Shown: piece after piece, positions 36,738 through 44,580 of the stretch
Numbering within the stretch: position 1 is the first letter of the stretch
Layout: each line of letters starts with the position of its first letter
The notes under the pieces: model-generated
Databases searched by the model: none
What the model was told of the DNA's origin: nothing
Seen by the model: the letters and a program-made list of their open reading frames with translations, nothing else
Assembly: GCA_011087645.1 (NCBI GenBank)
Contig: JAALLF010000005.1
Span: 152,033-216,032 of the forward strand
Direction: 5' to 3'
DNA length: 64,000 nt
DNA from: Alphaproteobacteria bacterium
Lineage (GTDB): Bacteria > Pseudomonadota > Alphaproteobacteria > UBA6615
Made by a program: the position numbers and the translations under genes

Positions 36738-36959
36738 TTAGTGGACGCTGAGCGGCTCGAGTTCGTTCTGCGTGATCGTCGCAAACGCTAGATCGCGGCC
36801 CTCGACCACTGCGACCTCACTGCCGTCGGCGGTGTGAATGGCATAGAGCTCGCGCCCGTCCGATGGCTTGGGTTTGATGTAGGCCAGATCTTCGATGCCC
36901 AATGCCGCAAACTCCTCGGGCGGCAGCAGTTCCCAGCTATTTTCGATGTTCACTTCCAT
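36738..36959 (-). CDS. DUF1150-family small protein
   Basis: The 73-residue acidic protein begins MEVNIENSWELLPPEEFAALGIEDLAYIK, the pattern of DUF1150. In alphaproteobacteria it often follows a small heat-shock protein gene, as here, 26 bp after the Hsp20 stop. The ATG at 36959 has GAGGA 7 nt upstream; the GTG at 36980 would add seven residues. The function is unknown; cotranscription with hsp20 suggests a heat-stress role. Confidence 0.85.
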   Translation of the reverse strand: MEVNIENSWELLPPEEFAALGIEDLAYIKPKPSDGRELYAIHTADGSEVAVVEGRDLAFATITQNELEPLSVH

Positions 36960-36985
36960 ATCGCTATCCTCTCGAAGCACTCAGC

Positions 36986-37447
36986 TCAGGCTTCTTGCTT
37001 GGCGGCCACGTCGATGGTGGCGCCTTTCGACGCACCATCCGCCGCCGAAATTTTGATGTTCTGCGCATTGCGTTGCGGTTTGGGCTGGCGCAGATCGATG
37101 TGTAGCAGGCCGCTGTCGAGTACCGCGCCGGTGACTTCGACGCCCTCGGCGATGACAAAGCTGCGCTTGAATTGCCGGGTGGCGATGCCCCGGTGCAAAT
37201 AGACGCGCTGGTCTTCTTCGGCCTGTTGGCCGCTGATGGTGAGCTGATTGTCTTCGAGCATGATTTCCAGATCGTCGAGCGTGAAACCGGCGACGGCCAG
37301 GGTGATGCGCAAGGCATGCTCCTCGGTGCGCTCGATATTGTACGGCGGATAGCCCTCGGCCGGCGCTTTGGCGATGCGCTCCAGCGTGCGCTCGAACTGG
37401 TCGAATCCGAGCAATAAAGGGCTATTCAGAAGGGAAACACGGGACAT
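36986..37447 (-). CDS. Small heat-shock protein, Hsp20/alpha-crystallin family
   Basis: An alpha-crystallin domain (about 38-128; YPPYNIERTEEHALRITLAVAGFTLDDLEIMLEDNQLTISGQ) is flanked by a short N-arm and a C-terminal extension. Such chaperones hold unfolding proteins without ATP. ATG 37447 is preceded by AGGAG. Upstream lies a near-consensus RpoH promoter, giving a leader of about 120 nt with GGGCCC-rich hairpins. I see no clear ROSE anti-Shine-Dalgarno, so transcriptional control is the better supported mechanism. Confidence 0.93.
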   Translation of the reverse strand: MSRVSLLNSPLLLGFDQFERTLERIAKAPAEGYPPYNIERTEEHALRITLAVAGFTLDDLEIMLEDNQLTISGQQAEEDQRVYLHRGIATRQFKRSFVIAEGVEVTGAVLDSGLLHIDLRQPKPQRNAQNIKISAADGASKGATIDVAAKQEA

Positions 37448-37571
37448 GCCGTTACTCCTCTTGGTTACGAGCGAGTACGGGCCGCCTGGGCTGTGATCGA
37501 CGCAGACGGAACGCTCTGGGCCCAAAATGGCGCCCAACGAACAGGCCCTAAAAGGGCCCTGCTATAGGCGA

Positions 37572-37600
37572 TAAATGGGCCCTAATGCGCCGATTTCAAG
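37572..37600 (-). promoter_or_regulatory. RpoH (sigma-32) heat-shock promoter for the hsp20-DUF1150 operon
   Basis: On the minus strand CTTGAAA (37600-37594) is followed by 14 bp and CCCATTTA (37579-37572). The sigma-32 consensus is CTTGAAA, 13-17 bp, CCCCATNT. The match is nearly perfect, and the site lies 125 bp before the Hsp20 start and just after the stop of the upstream gene. Confidence 0.8.
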
Positions 37601-37618
37601 GGGTTAGCGGGTGGCTAA

Positions 37619-37966
37619 CTACTGGTGCGGTGTGCCGAATAACGTCATAAATAGCTGCGCATCCCGGTCTGGATCGACCAGGTAGACCGGTTCCGGATCG
37701 TCTTCACCATATTCGCTCGGTGCGATATCTTCGGTTTTGTGGATACCGGCCGCTGCAACGCTGCCAGGCCGTTCTTTTTCGGGCCGTTCTAGAGCGGGCC
37801 GTTCCAGCGCGGCGAGCGGCAGTGCCCGGGTTGCAGCGACCGGTCCGCTCTCCTCCCGAGGAGCGAGCGATTTCAGGGGTGCTCCGTCGGACAGAATGAG
37901 CGTGATCAGAAATGCAGCGATGGGGAGCGCGCCGAGCAACAGGGCTATGATTTTCAATGGCTGCAT
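37619..37966 (-). CDS. Unknown membrane-anchored or exported small protein
   Basis: The 115-residue product starts MQPLKIIALLLGALPIAAFLITLIL, a single N-terminal hydrophobic segment, and continues with a low-complexity Pro/Glu/Arg linker with repeats (ALERPALERPEKERP) and an acidic tail (DDPEPVYLVDPDRDAQLFMTLFG). I do not recognise it. Codon use resembles its neighbours. Its stop codon lies 18 bp before the heat-shock promoter. Confidence 0.5.
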   Translation of the reverse strand: MQPLKIIALLLGALPIAAFLITLILSDGAPLKSLAPREESGPVAATRALPLAALERPALERPEKERPGSVAAAGIHKTEDIAPSEYGEDDPEPVYLVDPDRDAQLFMTLFGTPHQ

Positions 37967-38096
37967 GTCTTCCTTCCCGGTTCATCGAGAAGGTTGGCGG
38001 GCAAAACAGGCGGTAATGGGGAGCGAACGCGGCATTTTGCCGGCGAAATAAGGCAGCTTGTGTAAAAAGGGCCTCTTTGATACGAAAATTAGCGGG

Positions 38097-39002
38097 TTAG
38101 CCGGTAAATTCGGCCTCTAAAAGGCCACTCACGCCGACATTGAGGGCCAAAAGGTCGCCGGCATGGGGTTCAGCCGCCAATTCCGCCTCGTTCAGCATGA
38201 TCTTCGCCGATGTGACGAACAATGTCGCCATACCCTCGCCACCGAAGGCACACGAGGTCGGCCGGCTGACCGGCAGATCGATCATCTGGTCCACCGCGCC
38301 GTCGGGCGCATAGCGCACCAGGCGACTGCCGCGAAATTCCGCGCTCCAGTAAAACCCTTCGCGATCGACGGTCGCGCCGTCGCCGGTGCCGCGGCCCGGC
38401 TCGTCGGGAATTTGCGCGAAGACCCTCCGCACGCCGAGATCGCCGGTCGCGGTGTCGAATTCATAAGCCCAGATCGTACGGCGCGGCGAATCGGTGAAAT
38501 ACATCACCGACCCGTCGGGCGACCAGGCCAGCCCATTGGAGACCAGAATGTCGTCTTCCATTGGTCGGCAATTATGGTCGCCATCGAGCCGGTAAAGAAT
38601 TCCAACGGGCTCGCGTTCGAAATAACTGGTTGGCGGGCCGGGTGGATCGCACATGGTGCCCGACCAGAAACGCCCCTGCCGGTCGCATTTACCGTCGTTG
38701 AACCGGTTGAGCGGCAGGTCCGGTTCCGGATCGATGATCCAGTCCAGGGTCGTCATGTCGGCGCCAACCGTCGCCAGCCCGTCGCGCAGTCCGGCCACTA
38801 ATCCGCCGCCTTGGCGCAGGGCGACGCTGCCGATTTCCTGGGCCACCGGCCAGGACGAATCGAGGCGGGTCGCGGGGTCGAAGCGGTGGATCGCCGGCGC
38901 TTTGATGTCGAGCCAATACAGCGCGTTGTCGCGCGCCGACCAGACCGGGCTTTCGCCTAAAATCGCATCAGTTTCGATGATGTCGAGAATTTCAGCCACC
39001 AC
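38097..39002 (-). CDS. SMP-30/gluconolactonase-family lactonase
   Basis: The six-bladed beta-propeller has conserved metal-site residues: Glu in LGESPVWSARDNALYWLDI, Asn in LNRFNDGKCDRQGRFWSGTM, Asn in VSNGLAWSPDGSVMYFTDS and Asp in GDGATVDREGFYW. The full set suggests an active sugar-lactone hydrolase. Tandem GTG codons (39002, 38999) are the likely start; the frame is open about 97 residues further but without family similarity. It is divergent from the NIPSNAP gene. Confidence 0.9.
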   Translation of the reverse strand: MVAEILDIIETDAILGESPVWSARDNALYWLDIKAPAIHRFDPATRLDSSWPVAQEIGSVALRQGGGLVAGLRDGLATVGADMTTLDWIIDPEPDLPLNRFNDGKCDRQGRFWSGTMCDPPGPPTSYFEREPVGILYRLDGDHNCRPMEDDILVSNGLAWSPDGSVMYFTDSPRRTIWAYEFDTATGDLGVRRVFAQIPDEPGRGTGDGATVDREGFYWSAEFRGSRLVRYAPDGAVDQMIDLPVSRPTSCAFGGEGMATLFVTSAKIMLNEAELAAEPHAGDLLALNVGVSGLLEAEFTG

Positions 39003-39107
39003 GCGCGCCCCTGCTTTCCCCCGGCGGTCCGCCGTTCTACGATGCAGCTTAACATCACAGCGCAACCAGCATAGAGGCGGTAAGGCGCGACAAGGGGGAC
39101 ACCACAA

Positions 39108-39764
39108 ATGATCGTCGATGCACGCTATTACACCGTCGCGGCCGGCAAGATGGCCGGCTTTCTCGACAGGTATGGCAATAACGGCCTGCCGTTGCAGCGC
39201 AAGCACGGTTTCGATTTGGCGGGTTATTTCACCGTTGAGACCGGGCCGCTCAACCAGGTTGTGCATTATTGGAAATGGGAAAGCGCGGCCCATCGCCAGG
39301 AATGCCGGCGCGCGCTCTATAATGATCCCGAGTGGACCGAATACCGCAAGACAAATAGCGAAGGCGTCATCGTTCAGCAGTTCAACCGGTTGCTGGCGGC
39401 AACCGATGTGGTCGAACCCTTCGCCTTCATGGGCAATGGCAGTGAGTTAGCCTTTGTCGACGAGCGCACCTACACCATCACTTATCCGCAAGTGCCGGCG
39501 TTTATCGAATTGACCAAGAAACTGGCCTATCCGATCACCCAACGCGCCGGCTGGCAACTCATCGGTTATTTCACCTCGATCACCGGCACCGTCAACCAAG
39601 TCGTCCACCTATGGTACTGGGATAGCCAGGCGCAGCGCGAGGAACGTCAGGTTGCCGCGACCAGCGATCCTGAATGGCCGATTTATCAGGCCGCCAACGG
39701 GCAGCGCATGGAGCTTCAGGAAAACCGCTACCTGGTGCCCACCGATTTCTCGCCGCTCAAATAG
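39108..39764 (+). CDS. NIPSNAP-family protein with two tandem domains
   Basis: Two dimeric alpha/beta-barrel (NIPSNAP) units occur in one chain of 218 residues. The parallel segments GFDLAGYFTVETGPLNQVVHYWKW and GWQLIGYFTSITGTVNQVVHLWYW show the duplication, each followed by R.E...DPEW. The family's reaction is not established; proteins of this fold often assist turnover of small aromatic or lipid molecules. The NUDIX gene starts 14 bp downstream. Confidence 0.85.
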   Translation: MIVDARYYTVAAGKMAGFLDRYGNNGLPLQRKHGFDLAGYFTVETGPLNQVVHYWKWESAAHRQECRRALYNDPEWTEYRKTNSEGVIVQQFNRLLAATDVVEPFAFMGNGSELAFVDERTYTITYPQVPAFIELTKKLAYPITQRAGWQLIGYFTSITGTVNQVVHLWYWDSQAQREERQVAATSDPEWPIYQAANGQRMELQENRYLVPTDFSPLK

Positions 39765-39778
39765 GTCATCGGGTTCCC

Positions 39779-40426
39779 ATGGCCGAAAAGACGCTACGTC
39801 CCAAGGACGCCGCGACGTTGCTTCTGTACCGCGGCGGCGGCGACGATCTGCGGGTTCTGCTCGGCCAGCGCCATCACGGCCATATCTTCATGCCCAACGC
39901 CTATGTTTTCCCTGGCGGGCGGGTCAACCCGGCGGACAGCCGGGTGGCGCCGGAGTCGCCCCTGCGAGCCGATGTCGCCGCTCGATTGGAGCGCGCGGCG
40001 ACGCCGGCGCGGGCGCGCGCGATCGCCGTCGCCGCGATCCGTGAGACCTATGAGGAGACCGGGCTTTTAATCGCCGCCGGCGAAAATAACGGCAGCGAAT
40101 GGCACGCTAAGATCGGGCCGCGCCTGGGGGCAATCGATTATTTTTTCCGGGCCATCACGCCGCCCAACCGGGTGCGCCGATTCGATGCCCGGTTCTTTTT
40201 CGCTGAAGCGTCGGCCGCGCGCGGCGATTTGGCCGGCGACGGTGAGCTGCAGAATCTCGGCTGGTTTTCGCTGCCCGAAATCCGCGATCTGGAAATGTCG
40301 GGCATTACCCGCATCGCTCTGGCCGAGTTTCGCCGCGTCATCGCCGACCCAAATCCGCGTGGTTCCGACCGCCCCATCCCGGTCTCCCGCTTCATCCGCG
40401 GCCGCTACCAAATCACCCCGGAATAG
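39779..40426 (+). CDS. NUDIX hydrolase
   Basis: The NUDIX box is present as FPGGRV followed, after an insertion of about 35 residues, by AAIRETYEETGLLI, so Gly and the REx2EExG metal-binding helix are present. It probably hydrolyses a nucleoside-diphosphate derivative or CoA-type substrate. It resembles the 200-220-residue NUDT19-like bacterial group, in which this insertion is common. The start is ATG 39779. Confidence 0.88.
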   Translation: MAEKTLRPKDAATLLLYRGGGDDLRVLLGQRHHGHIFMPNAYVFPGGRVNPADSRVAPESPLRADVAARLERAATPARARAIAVAAIRETYEETGLLIAAGENNGSEWHAKIGPRLGAIDYFFRAITPPNRVRRFDARFFFAEASAARGDLAGDGELQNLGWFSLPEIRDLEMSGITRIALAEFRRVIADPNPRGSDRPIPVSRFIRGRYQITPE

Positions 40427-40454
40427 GGCCCGCTATTTTGACGCAAGCCGCGAG

Positions 40455-40636
40455 CCCCTCTCCCTCCGGGAGAGGGGTTGGGGTGAGGGGAGGATAAGTC
40501 CTCATGCTGAGCTTGTCGAAGTATGAGGGCGGCGACACCTCGATCCTTCGACAAGCTCAGGATGAGGTGTTGCGAATAGAATAATTTTCCCTCACCCGGC
40601 CCGCTTACGCTCGTCACCCTTTCCCGTGGGGAGAGG
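40455..40636. repeat. Cluster of palindromic repeats (REP/BIME-like)
   Basis: CCCCTCTCCC (40455-40464) and GGGAGAGGGG (40468-40477) make a perfect hairpin. CCTCAT...ATGAGG (40500-40528) and CACCTC-G-ATCC...GGAT-GAGGTG (40536-40569) are two inverted copies of one element with the loop core GAGCTTGTCGAAG/CTTCGACAAGCTC. Another CCCTCACCC...GGGGAGAGGG unit runs to 40636. It fills the gap between convergent NUDIX and MBL genes and could act as a bidirectional terminator or mRNA stabiliser. Confidence 0.8.
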
Positions 40637-40650
40637 GTTTTGACAGCGCG

Positions 40651-41550
40651 CTACCCGGCCTGTTGGTACGTTGTATCCGGTCCAGGCCTGCCGTCGCAGG
40701 CGGCGCGGCCGGTCTCGACCATGTGGATCAGATGCGACAGCACCGAACGCCCGGCGGCGCGGTGCAGGCTTTTATCGACATCGATGTACATGCGCGCCAC
40801 CATGTCGGGGATCAGCCCGATACCCTCGGCCAGACAGGCGACGATCTGGTCTTCGCGCTCGTGACGGTGGGCGAGCAGCGCCGACACATAGGGCAACGGG
40901 TCGGTGATCGGCGCGCCGTGGGTGGGGTAATAAATGCCTTCAGAGCGCCCGGCCAGCTTCACCAGCGACGTCATATAGGCCGACATATCGCCGTCCGGCG
41001 GCGACACGATGGTGGTCGACCAGCCCATCACATGGTCGCCTGGGAACAGCGCGTTCTCTTCTTTTAGGGCGAAGCACATATGGTTCGAGGTGTGGCCCGG
41101 TGTGTGCACTCCTTCCACCGTCCAGCCGTCGCCGGCGATGGTCTCGCCATCGGCTACCCGATGGTCGGGCATAAAGTCGAAGTCGGCGCCCTCCTCGACT
41201 TGTTCGCCGTCGCCGCCGCGGCCATGGGGACCGAACGCGTAGGACGGCGCACCGGTCGCCGCCTTCACCGCCACCGTGGCCGGCGAATGATCGAGATGGG
41301 TGTGGGTGACCAGAATGTGGCTGACGATCTCGTCCTGCACGGCGGCGAGCACCGCGTCCACATGGTCGGCCAGATCGGGACCGGGATCGACAATCGCCAC
41401 CGATCCGTTGCCGATGATGTAGGTGCCGGTGCCGCGGAAGGTGAAGGCGCTGGGATTGGGCGCGATCACCCGGCGCACCAGCGGCGACAGGCGCTGTGAC
41501 GCGCCATACTCGAACTCCAATTCCCGGTTGTAGGGGATCACGGTGGCCAT
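40651..41550 (-). CDS. MBL-fold metallo-hydrolase
   Basis: The metallo-beta-lactamase fold has HTHLDH (83-88), the later His in GVHTPGHTSNHMCF, the bridging Asp in FPGDHVMGW and the final His in YPTHGAPI, so a dinuclear zinc site is expected. A helical C-terminal domain (about 210-299) resembles the LACTB2-like group. The substrate is unknown; ribonuclease, glyoxalase or thioesterase activity are all possible in this family. Confidence 0.9.
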   Translation of the reverse strand: MATVIPYNRELEFEYGASQRLSPLVRRVIAPNPSAFTFRGTGTYIIGNGSVAIVDPGPDLADHVDAVLAAVQDEIVSHILVTHTHLDHSPATVAVKAATGAPSYAFGPHGRGGDGEQVEEGADFDFMPDHRVADGETIAGDGWTVEGVHTPGHTSNHMCFALKEENALFPGDHVMGWSTTIVSPPDGDMSAYMTSLVKLAGRSEGIYYPTHGAPITDPLPYVSALLAHRHEREDQIVACLAEGIGLIPDMVARMYIDVDKSLHRAAGRSVLSHLIHMVETGRAACDGRPGPDTTYQQAG

Positions 41551-41579
41551 CGGCGGTCCAATCTCGCGTTACGTCAATG

Positions 41580-42752
41580 TTATTCGCGGCCGATCGCGGC
41601 GGCGTCTATCAGGGCGGAAATCTCGGCCTCGCTGAACCCCCAATCGCCGAGCACGGCTTCGGTGTGTTCGCCGGGTATCGCCGGGGCCGAGTGCACCCGC
41701 CCGGGGGTGCGACTGAAGCGCGGCGCCGGGGCCGGCTGGGTGATGCCGGCGACCTCGACGAAATTGCCGCGCGCTTGGTTGTGGGGGTGGAGGGGCGCCT
41801 CGGCGAGCGACAGCACTGGGGCGAAACACACATCAGTGCCTTCCATGATCGCCACCCATTCGTCGCGGGTCTTGGTCTTGATGGTCTCGGCGATGGTCGC
41901 TTTAAGCGCGGGCCATTGGTCCCGGTCCATTTGCGGTGGCAGGGTGTCGGGGTCGAGCTCAAGTTTTTCCAGCAATAGCGCGTAGAATTTTTTCTCGATC
42001 GAGCCAATCGAGATGAACTTGCCGTCGGCGGTCTCGAACGCCCCATAGAAGGGCGCGGCGCCGTCGAGGATATTTTCTTCGCGCGCATCGTTCCAATAGC
42101 CCGACGCGCTCAAGCCATAGATCGGCGTCATCAGCGAGATCGCCCCGTCGACCATGCCGATATCGACCACCTGGCCGGCGCCGCTGCGCTGGGCCTCATA
42201 GACTGCTGCCAGCACGCCGAAAGCCAGATACATGCCGCCGCCGCCGAAATCGCCGATCATATTGAGCGGTGGCACCGGCGCCTCCTTGGGGCCGATGGCG
42301 TGCAGCGCGCCGGTCAGCGAGATGTAGTTGATGTCATGACCGGCGGCGTGGGCCAGCGGCCCGTCATTGCCGAAACCGGTCATGCGGGCATAGATCAGCT
42401 TGGGATTGCGCGCCAGCGCGTCGTCCGGGCCGAGCCCCAGCTTTTCCGTGACGCCGGGTCGGAACGGATCGATCAGCACATCGGCGCCCTCGGTCAGCTT
42501 GAGCACGGTCTCGGCGCCTTGCGGGTGCTTCAGGTCAACGGCGATCGAGCGCCGGCTGCGGCTCATCAGGTCGAATTCCGCGCCGCGCGGCACGCCCAGG
42601 CCCGGATCGGCCCGGCGGTCGACGCGAATGATGTCGGCGCCCAAATCGGCCAACAGCATGGCGGCGAACGGCGCCGGACCGATGCCGGCCAATTCGACCA
42701 CTTTGAGCCCGACCAGGGGTCCTGATCGTTGATTTGATTGCGTGTCTGGCAT
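41580..42752 (-). CDS. CaiB/BaiF CoA-transferase family, alpha-methylacyl-CoA racemase-like
   Basis: The 390-residue protein has the family start GPLVGLKVVELAGIGPAPFAAMLLADLGADIIRVDR. The catalytic pair of the racemase branch is visible: His139-Asp140 in GHDINYISLTGALHAIG and Asp168 in NMIGDFGGGGMYLAFG. It therefore likely epimerises 2-methylacyl-CoA esters in branched-chain fatty acid or sterol degradation. ATG 42752 has GGGGGAGGG upstream. It is divergent from the aldolase gene with a 74-bp gap. Confidence 0.88.
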   Translation of the reverse strand: MPDTQSNQRSGPLVGLKVVELAGIGPAPFAAMLLADLGADIIRVDRRADPGLGVPRGAEFDLMSRSRRSIAVDLKHPQGAETVLKLTEGADVLIDPFRPGVTEKLGLGPDDALARNPKLIYARMTGFGNDGPLAHAAGHDINYISLTGALHAIGPKEAPVPPLNMIGDFGGGGMYLAFGVLAAVYEAQRSGAGQVVDIGMVDGAISLMTPIYGLSASGYWNDAREENILDGAAPFYGAFETADGKFISIGSIEKKFYALLLEKLELDPDTLPPQMDRDQWPALKATIAETIKTKTRDEWVAIMEGTDVCFAPVLSLAEAPLHPHNQARGNFVEVAGITQPAPAPRFSRTPGRVHSAPAIPGEHTEAVLGDWGFSEAEISALIDAAAIGRE

Positions 42753-42826
42753 GGCTTCGCCCTCCCCCGGGCGGTTATTATAGGGCCAGTATAACAATCG
42801 AACGCCCGCCAAAGGAATGACCGGCC

Positions 42827-43630
42827 ATGAACGATACATCGCCCTACGCCCGCAATAATTTCAAACACCTGGTGCTCGCCGGCAAGCGCTGTTCGCTGAT
42901 CAGCTTCCGCCTGGCGCGCACGGTGGACGCCGCCATGATCGCCAAAGCCGCCGGCCATGACGCGTTCTATGTCGATGCCCAGCATTGTCCTATCGATGGC
43001 GACGCGACAGCGCAGATCCTCGGCGCGGCGTTGACCATGGGGATCACGCCCATGGTGCGGATCCGCGGCCACAATCAGCTCGAGATCGCCCGGGCGCTCG
43101 ATTGCGGCGCGCTCGGCATCATCGTGCCCGACGTGGAGACCGGCGAGCAGGCGGTCGAGCTGGCCCATCACGTGCGCTTCCCGCCGCTCGGCCGACGCTC
43201 GATCTCCGGCCTCACCACCCATACCGGCTATGCCGCCATGCCGCTCGCCGACCTAGTGGCGGCCGCCAATAGCGAGACCATGCTGATCGCCATGATCGAA
43301 TCGCGCCGTGGGGTCGAGAACGCCGACGCCATCGCCTCGGTCTCCGGCATCGACGCGGTATTGATCGGCACCAACGATTTGACCATCGATTTGGGCGTCG
43401 CCGGTCAACACGACCATCCGAAAACCGCCGAGGCGTTTTCAACCGTGATCGCGGCCGGCAAGCAGCACAACACGCCGGTCATGTTCGCCGGCATCGGCAA
43501 TCTCGAGATCGCCGCGCGCTACATCAACATGGGCGCCGCGCCGTGCTGGTTCGGCGGCATGGACACCAAGTTCCTGCTCGACGGCGCCCGGCGCGAGGCC
43601 GAAGCCTTTCGGGAATTGGCGCTGGACTGA
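42827..43630 (+). CDS. HpcH/HpaI-type aldolase (2-keto-3-deoxy acid aldolase family)
   Basis: The TIM-barrel class II aldolase pattern is visible: FYVDAQHCPID, PMVRIRGHNQLEIARALDCGALGIIVPDVETGEQA with the metal site and Arg, MIESRRGVENADAIASVSGIDAVLIGTNDL with the metal-binding Glu, and APCWFGGMDTKFL. The protein probably cleaves or forms a 2-oxo acid with pyruvate as one product. The length of 267 is normal. AAAGGA lies 10 nt before the ATG. Confidence 0.88.
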   Translation: MNDTSPYARNNFKHLVLAGKRCSLISFRLARTVDAAMIAKAAGHDAFYVDAQHCPIDGDATAQILGAALTMGITPMVRIRGHNQLEIARALDCGALGIIVPDVETGEQAVELAHHVRFPPLGRRSISGLTTHTGYAAMPLADLVAAANSETMLIAMIESRRGVENADAIASVSGIDAVLIGTNDLTIDLGVAGQHDHPKTAEAFSTVIAAGKQHNTPVMFAGIGNLEIAARYINMGAAPCWFGGMDTKFLLDGARREAEAFRELALD

Positions 43631-43694
43631 CCGTCACCCCCACTCCGGCGCTCCCCCATCAAGGGCCGGGCAATCGCCTATGGCGGGCGCTTAA

Positions 43695-43812
43695 ATTCCT
43701 CGTCCTTCGAGACACTCGCTACGCGAGCCCTCAGGATGAGGAATTCTGTTAGATATGCACAAAGCCTCACCCTGAGGAGCCGCCCCAAGGGCGGCGTCTC
43801 GAAGGGCGAGGC
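43695..43812. repeat. Two palindromic repeat elements (REP-like)
   Basis: ATTCCTC (43695-43701) pairs with GAGGAAT (43738-43744) around a core TCCTTCGAGACACTCGCTACGCGAG. A second element from GCCTC (43764-43768) to GAGGC (43808-43812) encloses CGCCCCAAGGGCGGCG. They fill the 222-bp gap between the convergent aldolase and maiA genes and belong to the same class as those at 40.5 kb. Confidence 0.75.
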
Positions 43813-43852
43813 GGTCATAGGCGATTGCCCTGCCAAGGAGAGGGGCTTTGCG

Positions 43853-44503
43853 CTACTTCATCTCTTCCGGGAAGTCTGGCTGGGCCTGGGGGCGGGCGTC
43901 GAATATTTCTGGCACCTGCATGCACGCGCCGAAGATGCGTTTGCAGGTGGGGTAGGCGTCGGTGTCGACGCCGAACATGGCGGCGGCGCCGACTTGGGGC
44001 ACCAGACATAGATCGGCCAGGGTCAGGCTATCGCCGTGGCAATAGGCGCCGGTCTCGGCATCGCCGGCCAGTTTTTCTTCGATCGCGGCGAGGCCGGTGG
44101 TCATCCAGTTGTGGATCCAGGCAGTGAGCTCTTCCTCGCTGTGGCCCATATCCTGGGTGATATATTTGCGGATGCGCGGCACCAGCAGCGGATGGATGTC
44201 GGCGACCGAGATCAGGCAGATCGAGCGGACCCGCGCCCGGCCCGCCGCATCGGCCGGCAGTAGCGCCGGTTCCGGGTGGACGTCCTCGAGATATTCCAAG
44301 ATCGCCATCGACTGAGTCAGCACCGTGTCGCCATCGACCAGCGCCGGCACCACCATCTGCGGGTTGACCTTGCGGTAGGCGTCGCTGAACTGATCGCCCT
44401 TCACCAGATCCATCGATTCCACCTCGAAGGGAATGCCCTTGAGGTTGAGCGCGATACGCACCCGGAAGGCGGCGAGCGAGCGCCAATAGCCGTAAAGTTT
44501 CAT
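43853..44503 (-). CDS. maiA: Maleylacetoacetate isomerase-like zeta-class glutathione S-transferase
   Basis: MKLYGYWRSLAAFRVRIALNLKGIPFE is the zeta-class start, followed by NPQMVVPALVDGDTVLTQSMAILEYLEDVHPEPALLP for glutathione binding and the C-terminal helical domain. The enzyme isomerises maleylacetoacetate or maleylpyruvate in aromatic degradation. The second Ser of the usual RSS(A/C) active-site motif is Leu here (RSLAAF). ATG 44503 has GGGGAG upstream. No homogentisate genes are nearby, so the physiological substrate is uncertain. Confidence 0.85.
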   Translation of the reverse strand: MKLYGYWRSLAAFRVRIALNLKGIPFEVESMDLVKGDQFSDAYRKVNPQMVVPALVDGDTVLTQSMAILEYLEDVHPEPALLPADAAGRARVRSICLISVADIHPLLVPRIRKYITQDMGHSEEELTAWIHNWMTTGLAAIEEKLAGDAETGAYCHGDSLTLADLCLVPQVGAAAMFGVDTDAYPTCKRIFGACMQVPEIFDARPQAQPDFPEEMK

Positions 44504-44580
44504 GGAAGTCTCCCCGAAGGTTTGTTGATTGTTGATCGCAATTGGCGCGCCGAGGCCCGTCTCTGTCAAGCGCCGGCCAA

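Noticed and set aside
37448..37565. ROSE-type RNA thermometer before hsp20
   Set aside because: The leader has GGGCCC-rich hairpins, but I could not find the conserved anti-Shine-Dalgarno pairing of ROSE elements next to AGGAG; the RpoH promoter is better supported.
40455..40636. CRISPR array
   Set aside because: The repeats are palindromes of different kinds with no constant repeat length or unique spacers, and no cas gene is present.
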